Part shown: positions 14,454-22,223 of the stretch, in pieces
Numbering within the stretch: position 1 is the first letter of the stretch
Layout of the letters: every line of letters starts with the position of its first letter
From: Vibrio injensis
Lineage (GTDB): Bacteria; Pseudomonadota; Gammaproteobacteria; Enterobacterales; Vibrionaceae
DNA length: 64,000 nt
Reading direction: 5' to 3'
Assembly (NCBI RefSeq): GCF_001895205.1
Contig: NZ_BDJF01000016.1
Location: 434,001 to 498,000 of the forward strand
Translations under genes and position numbers: made by a program
Notes under the pieces: model-generated
The model's input: the letters and a program-made list of their open reading frames with translations, nothing else
The model's database searches: none
Told to the model about the DNA's origin: nothing

Positions 14454-14849
14454 ATGTCAAAGCCAGAAGCCGGAAACCTCAGCATTGAGGACCGTACAAC
14501 TAACTATCCTAAATTAATGCAGGAGCTAGATGGTGGAGTTATCTCCAATGTCGTTGGCCTTGCGCTATCAAACGTGTCACGCGCTGTTTCATACAGCGAT
14601 AAAGTTGGCAACGTGAAAATAGACATGAAACTTAAGCCAATGGGTACCAACAACGAAATGGTCGAAATCACATTTAACATGAGCGTGAAAGAGCCAAAAA
14701 CGGGCTTTGGTAACAAAAGTGAAGATTTCCAATACCAATCTGTTGCTTATATCGGCAAGGGCGGGAAGCTGACCTATGACCGTCCGAAAGAAGATATTCG
14801 CGGGCAAATGGTAATTCAAGAAGAAGGAAAGCTCCGCGAGGTACGCTAA
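14454..14849 (+). CDS. Hypothetical phage protein upstream of YfdQ-like gene
   Basis: 131 aa, Shine-Dalgarno AGAGGACA before ATG 14454. Mixed alpha/beta; KVGNVKIDMKLKPMGTNNEMVEITFNMSVKEPKT suggests beta strands. Genes of this size commonly precede DUF2303/YfdQ genes in prophages; a nucleic-acid role is possible but unproven. Confidence 0.6.
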   Translation: MSKPEAGNLSIEDRTTNYPKLMQELDGGVISNVVGLALSNVSRAVSYSDKVGNVKIDMKLKPMGTNNEMVEITFNMSVKEPKTGFGNKSEDFQYQSVAYIGKGGKLTYDRPKEDIRGQMVIQEEGKLREVR

Positions 14850-14910
14850 TTCCACCAGCCGTTAATTCATCAAGCGCCAATCAAACAACCATCAATCAAG
14901 AGAAATTAAA

Positions 14911-15735
14911 ATGCTAAACAAAGAAGCCATTGAACATATCCAGCACATCGGCCATGCACCAGAGTTTTTAGACGCACTAGCCAAGCACGAAACCTTCCCT
15001 TCTATCGCTCTGCCTGAGTCTTATAAACTTGTCGATTTGGAACACATGATGCCAAATCGCAATCAGTTTCGCGGCACGTTACATACTGCAAATTTAGATG
15101 AGTTTGTTCGCTATCACGAAAATTACCAGCTTGAAGGCAACCAATGTTTTGTTGATGCGGAAAAAATGCGCGCACAAACAATCTTTGATCTTGGAACTCA
15201 GTCCACCCCCGGTCACTGTAAGCATCGTGCAAATCTACAACTTAAGAAGACGTCACTATTTAGCAATCTACTCTCTATCAATGAACGCCAACAGGGTCAA
15301 AAAAAGCTGGCGGAGTGGATTGAAGACTATAGCGATTTTATCCAAGTATTTACTGCAGCAGGTGAAAAGATCGAAAACGCGATCGCATCATCAGCAGTGC
15401 GCAATATGACCTTCGAAGCAAAACAAGGACGCGAAACCTCGGTTGATGATTTTTCTCATCACCAAAGCGAGTACGAATCTATGGCGGTGCGAAGCAAAGG
15501 CGAACTACCAATGCCAGCAGTGTTCAAGTTTACCTGCGTCCCCTATCTTGGGCTCAAGGAGCGCACTTTCGAAATGCGTATGAGCGCCATTAGCAACGAA
15601 GTGCTTGTTCTTCGCATTAAGAAGTTAGAGCAACATGAAGAAGAAATGGCTGAAGAATTTAAGGATAAGCTGATCGGTGAGTTCGCCAAGAGCGAATATG
15701 AATTGGATACCTTTATTGGTACGTTTGAATCTTAA
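14911..15735 (+). CDS. YfdQ family (DUF2303) phage protein
   Basis: 274 aa. Matches the YfdQ pattern: LVDLEHMMPNRNQFRGTLHTANLDEFVRY near residue 40, FVDAEKMRAQTIFDLGTQSTPGHCKHRANLQL, then FSNLLSINERQQGQKKLAEWIEDY. The family is common in prophages near recombination or exclusion genes; its biochemical role is unknown. It is followed by a terminator. Confidence 0.75.
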   Translation: MLNKEAIEHIQHIGHAPEFLDALAKHETFPSIALPESYKLVDLEHMMPNRNQFRGTLHTANLDEFVRYHENYQLEGNQCFVDAEKMRAQTIFDLGTQSTPGHCKHRANLQLKKTSLFSNLLSINERQQGQKKLAEWIEDYSDFIQVFTAAGEKIENAIASSAVRNMTFEAKQGRETSVDDFSHHQSEYESMAVRSKGELPMPAVFKFTCVPYLGLKERTFEMRMSAISNEVLVLRIKKLEQHEEEMAEEFKDKLIGEFAKSEYELDTFIGTFES

Positions 15736-15756
15736 TCATTAGTTTACTTTAACACT

Positions 15757-15782
15757 AAGCCCTCGATGTGAGGGCTTTTTCT
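15757..15782 (+). terminator. Terminator/attenuator after yfdQ-like gene
   Basis: AAGCCCTC-gatgt-GAGGGCTT with a T tract. The sequence CTTGCGAGGAA directly after it supplies the Shine-Dalgarno of the next gene. Confidence 0.75.
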
Positions 15783-15798
15783 TGCGAGGAATTTACTA

Positions 15799-16530
15799 GT
15801 GAACACTTTATACAATGCTAATGGCGAGCAAATCCCGCCACGTCCAGAGCTTACTGATGATATTAAGAAGGCCGGCGCTCTGAAAGCTGTTAGCAGCATG
15901 CAAAACAGTATTGATGACGATGATATCAAGTACTTTGCGAAAGACATCGCCAATTTTTATGAGTACGGGATTGACCCATACGAACTGGCAAAGAATATGG
16001 ACGTCTATGGTTTATGCTGGGATGTTGATTTGTCGTTCGTTGAAGACATGGAAGTCGTAGACAGATGTATCCGTGCTGAACTCGATAACGCTATCAAAGA
16101 ATGGTTTGAGACTTACAAACCTGTGCCACCGTTTGAAATTGGTACGGAGTTAGAAGTGTACTCGCTTTCAACTGATATCCACGGCGGTTTTGTCGATGGT
16201 ATTTGCCAGCACAGTCCAGCAACGTATTTAGTCAAAATGCATGACCGTGCAGAAGATGATACCTCTCGCCGACTAGTCAAGTTCGAGGACGCAAGATTGC
16301 GGCATTTAAATGTTGGTGACGTAGTTGCACCAATAAAGCCTGATTATCAATTGGCTAGTGGCTGCGGTCGATACGATAGCGCCGTGGTCATTTCTGTAGA
16401 ACCCTTTGTTATCACTTCTCACGCTGCTGATATGCGTTGGCAATCAACCGTGAAGCGTGAGCAATTCAAAATCGTTGGCAAGGTAGAAGGTGAAGCTCTA
16501 GATAAATGTATGAAACGCTTGGATGGATAG
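15799..16530 (+). CDS. Hypothetical phage protein
   Basis: 243 aa from GTG 15799, with GCGAGGAA upstream. The N-terminal half is acidic and helical (SIDDDDIKYFAKDIANFYEYG). The C-terminal half has beta-rich segments with FEIGTELEVYS and LNVGDVVAPIKP, suggesting an SH3-like barrel. No family recognised. Confidence 0.55.
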   Translation: MNTLYNANGEQIPPRPELTDDIKKAGALKAVSSMQNSIDDDDIKYFAKDIANFYEYGIDPYELAKNMDVYGLCWDVDLSFVEDMEVVDRCIRAELDNAIKEWFETYKPVPPFEIGTELEVYSLSTDIHGGFVDGICQHSPATYLVKMHDRAEDDTSRRLVKFEDARLRHLNVGDVVAPIKPDYQLASGCGRYDSAVVISVEPFVITSHAADMRWQSTVKREQFKIVGKVEGEALDKCMKRLDG

Positions 16531-16532
16531 AT

Positions 16533-16754
16533 ATGAATATCGGAATGGAAACCCATCAAACAGAGTTCGGGCAAGTGAACATATCCGCCCCTTACTTTAG
16601 TTTTATAGCATTGAGAAACGTTCGAAGCTTAACGTTAATTAAAACTGAAAATAATGGAAGCGGATGGGGAGTCAGTCGAGAGCTGCCAGAAGGGCTAACC
16701 ATCACGCCTGAGTTTTTAAATATGTTTGCTAAAGAAGCAAGCGAGTTAATGTAA
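16533..16754 (+). CDS. Hypothetical small phage protein
   Basis: 73 aa from ATG 16533 (MNIGMETHQTEFGQVNISAP), with GGATGGATAG upstream and 2 nt after the preceding stop. Short beta-rich start and helical end. Function unknown. Confidence 0.5.
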   Translation: MNIGMETHQTEFGQVNISAPYFSFIALRNVRSLTLIKTENNGSGWGVSRELPEGLTITPEFLNMFAKEASELM

Positions 16755-16771
16755 ATAAGAGCAATCAAATT

Positions 16772-17662
16772 ATGACCATTAAAAAACTACCTGTAGAACG
16801 CGATGGAATGGGATTTTGGACTCATCCTGAGCTGCCGAATTTTGGCGAAGTTGTATCACTTCCTGAGCTTTATGCTTTCGAGGTTAAAAATGGCATTGCC
16901 ATGAAAATAGTGCCAATGGAATCAGACGCAAGCGAAAAAGTGATTAGCAGATGGTTCGATGATGGTGACTCCTGCCTTGATTGGGAGCCAACGCCACCAT
17001 CAAAGTCATCGTTCATTCTATCTATACATGATACAGAAGATGGTCCGCATGTTTGGTGGGCGGTTCCAAACCCAGTAGAGATCATGCTCGATATCGAATG
17101 CATGGGCAAAGGAAGCAAAGCCTCTATTACGAGTTTGGGGGCGGTTGTATTTAATCCAAACACTGGCGAAATCGGCAATGAGTTTTATGCCGTTGTTAAC
17201 CTATGCAGTTCGGCATACTACGGTGAAATGGACGCTTCTACCGTTGTTTGGTGGCTTCAACAGAGTGATGAAGCGCGAGCGATTTACGCCAAGGACACTC
17301 CAAAGCTTTCTCTTAGAGAAGCGCTAACAAAGTTTAATGGCTGGCTAGCTGAACAAGGTGAATCAAATGATCTGTATCTATGGGGTAACGGCAAAGAGTT
17401 TGACAATGTGATTGTGCGTAATGCATTCGAAGCATGTCGCATTAAACCTAACTTCTCGCATTGGAATGATACAGACGTTCGTACCATCGTAAAAATGGGA
17501 CGAGATATTTTAGGTATCAATCCAAAATCCACATTAGTGCGTGGAGGGGTTCATCACTCCGCATTAGACGATGCCAGATTCCAGGCAACTTATGTTTCTG
17601 CTATTTGGCTGCGTTTTAAGCAGCTTCAGGGATACGGCATAACAAGTGGAGTAGTTGAATAA
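16772..17662 (+). CDS. DEDD-family 3'-5' exonuclease with N-terminal extra domain
   Basis: 296 aa. Residues 1-105 form a separate domain of unknown family. From about 108 comes a DEDDh exonuclease: IMLDIECMGKG (D-x-E), YLWGNGKEFDNVIV (second Asp) and HHSALDDARFQ (His and final Asp). The region resembles the Rv2179c/exodeoxyribonuclease VIII-like group used by phages for DNA or RNA trimming. Its stop overlaps the next start (TAATG). Catalytic residues all look present. Confidence 0.75.
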   Translation: MTIKKLPVERDGMGFWTHPELPNFGEVVSLPELYAFEVKNGIAMKIVPMESDASEKVISRWFDDGDSCLDWEPTPPSKSSFILSIHDTEDGPHVWWAVPNPVEIMLDIECMGKGSKASITSLGAVVFNPNTGEIGNEFYAVVNLCSSAYYGEMDASTVVWWLQQSDEARAIYAKDTPKLSLREALTKFNGWLAEQGESNDLYLWGNGKEFDNVIVRNAFEACRIKPNFSHWNDTDVRTIVKMGRDILGINPKSTLVRGGVHHSALDDARFQATYVSAIWLRFKQLQGYGITSGVVE

Positions 17663-17922
17663 TGACTGACATTCAAAAAGCTGTTGAAGGCGTAATGGCT
17701 TTACGCCCGGGTCCCTCTTTGGCTAACCAAAGATCAAATCGTGACACAAGAAAAGCAGAAGCGCTAAAGCGAATTAGCGATCTTGAATTTCAAAATGAGA
17801 TGAAGGCTATCATGGAAGGTGACCAGTCAAGCAAATCTCTCTTTTTCTTTAGTAATACTGATGCTAGTAAAGGAGGGAGAAAGAATGCCAGCTTCAATAT
17901 GTATGCTGGGGAAAAGGAGTGA
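17662..17922 (+). CDS. Hypothetical phage protein
   Basis: 86 aa, basic N-terminus with an Arg/Lys helix (SNRDTRKAEALKRISDLEFQNEMKAI). Translationally coupled to the exonuclease gene. Function unknown. Confidence 0.5.
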   Translation: MTDIQKAVEGVMALRPGPSLANQRSNRDTRKAEALKRISDLEFQNEMKAIMEGDQSSKSLFFFSNTDASKGGRKNASFNMYAGEKE

Positions 17923-17930
17923 GAAAATAA

Positions 17931-18287
17931 ATGCAACTAAAGCCATTCAAATCAGTACCAAAATCACAATGGCCACCAGCACGAGGCAAACAAGAACCTA
18001 TTTTTGTTTACCTAAGCGCTCAATTTTTAGTTCAAATCTTTATGGAAAAAAATGGCGTTATTCGTATTTCCATCAACAGCACAAAGCGTAAAGGTAAAAA
18101 CTGGAAAGACGGCTTAACATTCGATGAATTACAAGCGATTAAGTCAGCTGTTGGTTACGGAGATTCGCTTGCTGTCGAAGTTTACCCCGAAGATTCCGAG
18201 CTAGTTAATGATGCCAACATGAGGCACCTTTGGGTTCTACCAGAAAGACCGCCCTTTGCATGGACAAGGCGAAAACTGATTACTTAA
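17931..18287 (+). CDS. Small conserved-looking phage protein
   Basis: 118 aa (MQLKPFKSVPKSQWPPARGK...), ending in a beta-rich stretch NMRHLWVLPERPPFAW. Proteins of this type are common in Vibrio and enteric phages without known function. Shine-Dalgarno lies in GGAGTGAG upstream. It is followed by a terminator. Confidence 0.55.
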   Translation: MQLKPFKSVPKSQWPPARGKQEPIFVYLSAQFLVQIFMEKNGVIRISINSTKRKGKNWKDGLTFDELQAIKSAVGYGDSLAVEVYPEDSELVNDANMRHLWVLPERPPFAWTRRKLIT

Positions 18288-18288
18288 T

Positions 18289-18310
18289 AAAGCGCTTACG
18301 GCGCTTTTTT
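18289..18310 (+). terminator. Terminator/attenuator before the C5 methyltransferase
   Basis: AAAGCGC-ttacg-GCGCTTTTTT, directly followed by CTTGCGAGGAA, the same leader found after the terminator at 15757-15782. Confidence 0.75.
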
Positions 18311-18326
18311 CTTGCGAGGAAATAGT

Positions 18327-19841
18327 GTGTTTATTCCTGAAATAGTTGTAGATAATTTTGCCGGCGGTGGCGGCGCATCCACCGGAATGGAGCTTGGCCT
18401 TAATCGTCATGTTGATATCGCGATTAATCACGATCCTGCTGCGATTGATATGCATAAAATGAATCACCCAGAAACGAAGCACTATTGCGAATCGGTTTGG
18501 GATGTTGATCCAGAAGAAGCATGCGAAGGGCGTCCGGTTGGTTTAGCTTGGTTTTCGCCGGATTGTAAGCACTTCTCTAAAGCCAAGGGTAATCGACCCG
18601 TTGATAAAAACATTCGCGGACTTGCTTGGGTTGCTATTCGGTGGGCCGCACTTGTGCCGGTTCGCATCATCATGCTTGAGAACGTTGAAGAATTTATGAC
18701 TTGGGGGCCAGTTGTTGAAGTTGAAGAAGGGAAGTTCAAGCCATGCCCTGATCGAAAAGGTGAAACGTTCGAGGCTTTTGTAAAAGTACTTACTACTGGA
18801 TTGGAGAAACAACACCCAGCATGGGAAGAAATACGCTATGCGCTAGGGGAAACCTTTCCGTATGAAAAACTTGAGAAAGGGCTTGGTTACAATGTCGATT
18901 ATCGAGTTCTTCACGCTTGTGATTACGGTGCGCCAACCATTCGTAAGCGCTTTTTCCTAGTGGCTAGAAACGATAAAAACCCAATTAACTGGCCAGAGCC
19001 AACGCACGGACCAAAGGGTTCTGGTCTAATTCCTTACGCTACCGCAGCAGATATCATTGATTGGTCGATTCCAGTCAAATCAATATTCGGCAGAGAAAAG
19101 CCACTTGCCGAAAAAACAATGGAGCGTATCGCAAAAGGTTTGGAAAAGTTTGTATTCGGTACAGATTCACCATTTGTCGTTAACGGCGAATGTGCATTTA
19201 TTGCCAAGCACTACACAGGCGTTACTGGTTCAGATTTAAGAGAGCCATTAGCGACCGTGACAACGACAGATCATAACGCACTGGTTATGGCGTTTATGAC
19301 AAAGTTCCGCTCTGGAAGCGTTGGTTATGATATTGAAACGCCAGTTCATACCATCACATCCGGTGGCGAACAAAAAAGACCTGGCACAGCAAATACGCAA
19401 GCACTAGTAACCAGCCACATGGTTAAACTGCGTGGAACAAACGTAGGTCACCCAACAGATGAACCGCTGCACACAATTTCAGCCGGCGGTTTACACCTAG
19501 GCGAAGTGAGAGCCTTCCTAATTAAGTATTACGGCACTAGCTTCGGTGAAGATCTTCAATCGCCACTGGGGACTGTAACAACAAAAGACCGCTTTGGTTT
19601 AGTTACGGTTCGCGGTGAGCAGTATCAAATTGTTGATGTCGGCATGCGTATGCTTGAGCCACATGAGTTATTTGCAGCTCAAGGTTTCCCGTCTGATTAC
19701 AAAATCACTCATAACTCACAAGGCAAGAAAATAAGCAAAGCAAGCCAAGTGGCAAGATGTGGAAACTCCGTACCTCCTCCAGTTGCTCAAGCGCTTGTTG
19801 AAGCTAATATTCATTCATTATCAAAAGGCAAGGCAGCATGA
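18327..19841 (+). CDS. Phage C5-cytosine DNA methyltransferase
   Basis: 504 aa from GTG 18327 with GCGAGGAA upstream. C5 motifs appear in order: FAGGGGASTGMELG (I), WFSPDCKHFSKAKG (IV, catalytic Cys; SPDC replaces PPC as in many phage enzymes), LENVEEF (VI), TIRKRFFLVA (VIII) and RCGNSVPPPVAQAL (X). The target-recognition region (about 300-440) contains about four similar modules ending in T-V-T/T-I-S (ATVTTTD, HTITSGG, HTISAGG, GTVTTKD). Likely protects phage DNA from host restriction. No partner nuclease is visible. Confidence 0.9.
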   Translation: MFIPEIVVDNFAGGGGASTGMELGLNRHVDIAINHDPAAIDMHKMNHPETKHYCESVWDVDPEEACEGRPVGLAWFSPDCKHFSKAKGNRPVDKNIRGLAWVAIRWAALVPVRIIMLENVEEFMTWGPVVEVEEGKFKPCPDRKGETFEAFVKVLTTGLEKQHPAWEEIRYALGETFPYEKLEKGLGYNVDYRVLHACDYGAPTIRKRFFLVARNDKNPINWPEPTHGPKGSGLIPYATAADIIDWSIPVKSIFGREKPLAEKTMERIAKGLEKFVFGTDSPFVVNGECAFIAKHYTGVTGSDLREPLATVTTTDHNALVMAFMTKFRSGSVGYDIETPVHTITSGGEQKRPGTANTQALVTSHMVKLRGTNVGHPTDEPLHTISAGGLHLGEVRAFLIKYYGTSFGEDLQSPLGTVTTKDRFGLVTVRGEQYQIVDVGMRMLEPHELFAAQGFPSDYKITHNSQGKKISKASQVARCGNSVPPPVAQALVEANIHSLSKGKAA

Positions 19842-20068
19842 AAACACTAAACATTCCAACTAATAAAGGCCGCGCTGATGTTCCGGCCTTTTTTGTTGAT
19901 GGAGTTAACGGTTTATGCGTGACGATGGTTCAATTCGGGAGCTTTGAAGTTACTCACGCCAAATCAGGGCGCAAGATCATCGGTGGATTTGAGCGATTCG
20001 CCAACGCTGTTCATCATATGCTCTCGATTTATCTAGCTATGCAAGAGGCAGGGATTGAGCCGCATTGA
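19838..20068 (+). CDS. Hypothetical phage protein
   Basis: 76 aa, ATGA-coupled to the methyltransferase. Sequence MKTLNIPTNKGRADVPAFFV then FGSFEVTHAKSGRKIIGGFERFANAV. The pattern suggests a small DNA-associated protein; family unknown. Confidence 0.5.
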   Translation: MKTLNIPTNKGRADVPAFFVDGVNGLCVTMVQFGSFEVTHAKSGRKIIGGFERFANAVHHMLSIYLAMQEAGIEPH

Positions 20069-20243
20069 ATCAGAGCATGAGTGCAAGCATTTGGATGGTT
20101 TATCCATTAAGGGTTACATCAACATTATGAAACCAATAATGGGATTTAGCGGCGAATTTCCTTGGGAAGGTGATGACGAAAGTCCGCATGCCAAGGTTGA
20201 AGAATTGATGAAGGAAATTGAAGGACTAAAAAATGAAGAATAG
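20055..20243 (+). CDS. Hypothetical small phage protein
   Basis: 62 aa starting at TTG 20055 inside the end of the preceding gene, with GAGGCAGGGA just upstream. Acidic C-terminus (VEELMKEIEGLKNEE). The start is uncertain but the overlaps at both ends are typical of this block. Confidence 0.4.
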   Translation: MSRIESEHECKHLDGLSIKGYINIMKPIMGFSGEFPWEGDDESPHAKVEELMKEIEGLKNEE

Positions 20244-20877
20244 ATTCTACAAAGCTAATGGACACGTTGGCTCTACCCTTCTATTTTGGGCAATTAATGA
20301 CTGCGGATACACAACCAACATCGATCAAGCCGAAATATATACAAGAGAGGAAATGCAGAGAGATGTCGATAATGGATATCTTCGTAACGAAGATGAATTG
20401 CCACTCTGCGCTGAGTCAGCAAACGCACTGGCTCAATGGCGAGTTGATTGTCAGTACATCGAGAAAACCTACCCAGAGTTTACCGATCCTAACGATGAGT
20501 ATGTTGCTTATCTTGCAGGTAAGTTCGATGGAAATGACTTAGCCTTTGCTAATGGTAATGACCATTTTGATTTCGACTACAAAAATGCGTTTAACTATTC
20601 ATATTTTGACGCCGAATATTGCATAAAAGATTCGAGCAATAAGCTTGTTTTTGTTCCGCGCTATCACACTGACGAAATTGCACGCCGAACATTCCAAAAG
20701 CAAAACATCAACCGAAGAAAGATGATTACCGCTGCTGGAATTGTTGGCCTAAGAAAAAAACGCAAACGTCAATCTACGGGAAAGACTCGATTTAACTGCA
20801 TTTGTTGCGGGAAAATCATTTGGGAATTCGCTCATCCTGATACCCCAATTAACTGCTGTAGCGGCTCATGCTGCTAA
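20233..20877 (+). CDS. Hypothetical phage protein with C-terminal zinc ribbon
   Basis: 214 aa. The first 160 residues are acidic and aromatic; next comes a basic linker (RKKRKRQSTGKTR), then a Cys-rich end CICCGKIIWEFAHPDTPINC and a final cysteine cluster, which looks like a zinc ribbon. It likely binds nucleic acid. Family not recognised. Confidence 0.5.
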   Translation: MKNRFYKANGHVGSTLLFWAINDCGYTTNIDQAEIYTREEMQRDVDNGYLRNEDELPLCAESANALAQWRVDCQYIEKTYPEFTDPNDEYVAYLAGKFDGNDLAFANGNDHFDFDYKNAFNYSYFDAEYCIKDSSNKLVFVPRYHTDEIARRTFQKQNINRRKMITAAGIVGLRKKRKRQSTGKTRFNCICCGKIIWEFAHPDTPINCCSGSCC

Positions 20878-20951
20878 TTTGGCTAAGTAAAAAATAACGC
20901 CAGACGTGAAGCTTGGCGAAAAATCCACGACCAAAATTGAAGAGAACGACC

Positions 20952-21063
20952 ATGTTCCCAAAAAAATCTAATCATTTATCGCGTTAACCGCGATGTTCAA
21001 TTCAATCCCGACGTAACTGAAAAGCGCGGAGTTCGCGCTAACCCATATCGGCAGTCAAGATAA
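20952..21063 (+). pseudogene. Short phage ORF interrupted at a seven-A tract
   Basis: ATG 20952 with GAAGAGA upstream opens MFPKK, then reads out of frame to a stop after 11 codons. Shifting back one base at AAAAAAA (20960-20966) gives a sensible 37-aa product ending TEKRGVRANPYRQSR at TAA 21061. Either a one-base deletion, a sequencing error, or -1 frameshifting on A AAA AAA. Confidence 0.4.
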
Positions 21064-21102
21064 GAAAAAATAAACTTGTATAACTATAACTTGGAGATCG
21101 GC

Positions 21103-21354
21103 ATGATAAACCAGCAAGAACCTTTTTTAGACATGAATCCTAGCGAGGCTCTTCGTGATTATGCAATTAGAAAAGCCCATGAGGCAGAAAGAAGCCAAAA
21201 AGAGGTCGCAAATCTCCGAGATTGGATCCATGAGATAGCAGTAAACTCAGGTAATGAGCAGTATGTTATCGATGCAACAAGCTCGGCCCTTTCTGGTGAT
21301 GAATGCGGAATATTTAACACAACATTATTTCTTCCATTAAATCATAAGGGGTAG
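21103..21354 (+). CDS. Hypothetical phage protein
   Basis: 83 aa from ATG 21103 with GGAGA upstream (MINQQEPFLDMNPSEALRDY). A charged helix follows (RKAHEAERSQKEVANLRDWI), possibly a coiled coil. Function unknown. Confidence 0.5.
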   Translation: MINQQEPFLDMNPSEALRDYAIRKAHEAERSQKEVANLRDWIHEIAVNSGNEQYVIDATSSALSGDECGIFNTTLFLPLNHKG

Positions 21355-21360
21355 CTAAGA

Positions 21361-21570
21361 ATGAACTCTGATCAAGAGCACACTAAAAACATCAAGGTTC
21401 TCATCAATTTTCAGCGTTACCGAACTGGTGAAGACAGCAGAACATTTGAAGAGACCGGGCTCAATCCAAAGCAAATTACTCACGCCATAGATTGGGCAAT
21501 TGAAACCCTAAGTAAATCACACCCAAACAAAAAAGAAATGGATGAACAAAAGCATGGAGATCGAACGTAA
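21361..21570 (+). CDS. Hypothetical phage protein
   Basis: 69 aa beginning 6 nt after the previous stop. Its end overlaps the next gene by 29 nt. Charged and helical; family unknown. Confidence 0.45.
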   Translation: MNSDQEHTKNIKVLINFQRYRTGEDSRTFEETGLNPKQITHAIDWAIETLSKSHPNKKEMDEQKHGDRT

Positions 21571-21952
21571 AATAGTCCACCACCAAGGAACCAACGGCGG
21601 CGAGGCATACAAAGCTAAATGCCACCACTTTTGGAAATCAGTAAGATTTCATGTTGAACTTGCTTACTTAACTGAAGGATCATTCGCTGGAGCTGCCCGC
21701 GAGTTAAATCGTAAGCGGATTAAAACAATGAAAGAAGGTGGCAAGTGGCACCCTTATACCGTGCAAATGGCTATCAATCACTACGAGAATTTTGATGTGG
21801 AAAATGATTCAAAAATTTATAACGAAGAACAAGCTAAAGAGCTATGGGATCAAGGTTTCGATATGGTCGAGATAACAAAACTTGATGATGATGAATCAAA
21901 ATTTGTGATTGGGTTTGATAACAACCCAACCTACCCCATACACAACCACTGA
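21542..21952 (+). CDS. Hypothetical phage protein with recombinase-like HTH
   Basis: 136 aa. Residues around 42-80 read GSFAGAARELNRKRIKTMKEGGKWHPYTVQMAIN without a break in pattern. They resemble the DNA-binding A-x2-LN-x2-GI-x-T-x-GG-x-W segment of large serine recombinases, but no catalytic domain is present. Probably DNA-binding. The tail is acidic. It is followed by a terminator. Confidence 0.5.
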   Translation: MNKSMEIERKIVHHQGTNGGEAYKAKCHHFWKSVRFHVELAYLTEGSFAGAARELNRKRIKTMKEGGKWHPYTVQMAINHYENFDVENDSKIYNEEQAKELWDQGFDMVEITKLDDDESKFVIGFDNNPTYPIHNH

Positions 21953-21967
21953 CAACCATTCAAACAA

Positions 21968-21999
21968 ATCTTAAATCCGCTCCTGCGGATTTGTTTCTT
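21968..21999 (+). terminator. Terminator before xis-int
   Basis: AAATCCGC-tcct-GCGGATTT followed by GTTTCTTTATT, with a Shine-Dalgarno TTGGAGG next. Confidence 0.65.
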
Positions 22000-22012
22000 T
22001 ATTGGAGGCTAC

Positions 22013-22222
22013 ATGGCTAAACTAATGAAAGCATCCTTGTGGGCTAGGCGTGAGTTTGAAATTAATTCCATCCCCGACAATAGAACAATAAAGCGCTGGA
22101 TCGAAATAGGAAAACTTAAAGGAAAGATTGTGGATGGAGGCGCATGGGTGGCATCTTCCGAACGATGGGGGGTTGACTCTGATATCTCATCGGCTGTTAA
22201 CCAGTTAATTGGAGAAAGCTGA
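22013..22222 (+). CDS. xis: Excisionase-like protein
   Basis: 69 aa. MKASLWARREFEINSIPDNRTIKRWIEIGKLKGKIVDGGAWVASSERW fits the winged-helix excisionase pattern, with the W-I-x-G-K recognition helix. It lies immediately before the integrase with overlapping signals, as in lambdoid phages. It would bind the attachment arms and direct excision. Confidence 0.75.
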   Translation: MAKLMKASLWARREFEINSIPDNRTIKRWIEIGKLKGKIVDGGAWVASSERWGVDSDISSAVNQLIGES

Positions 22223-22223
22223 A

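Noticed and set aside
14589..14880. Minus-strand ORFs opposite the 131-aa phage gene
   Set aside because: Shadow frames; the plus-strand gene has a Shine-Dalgarno and fits the operon.
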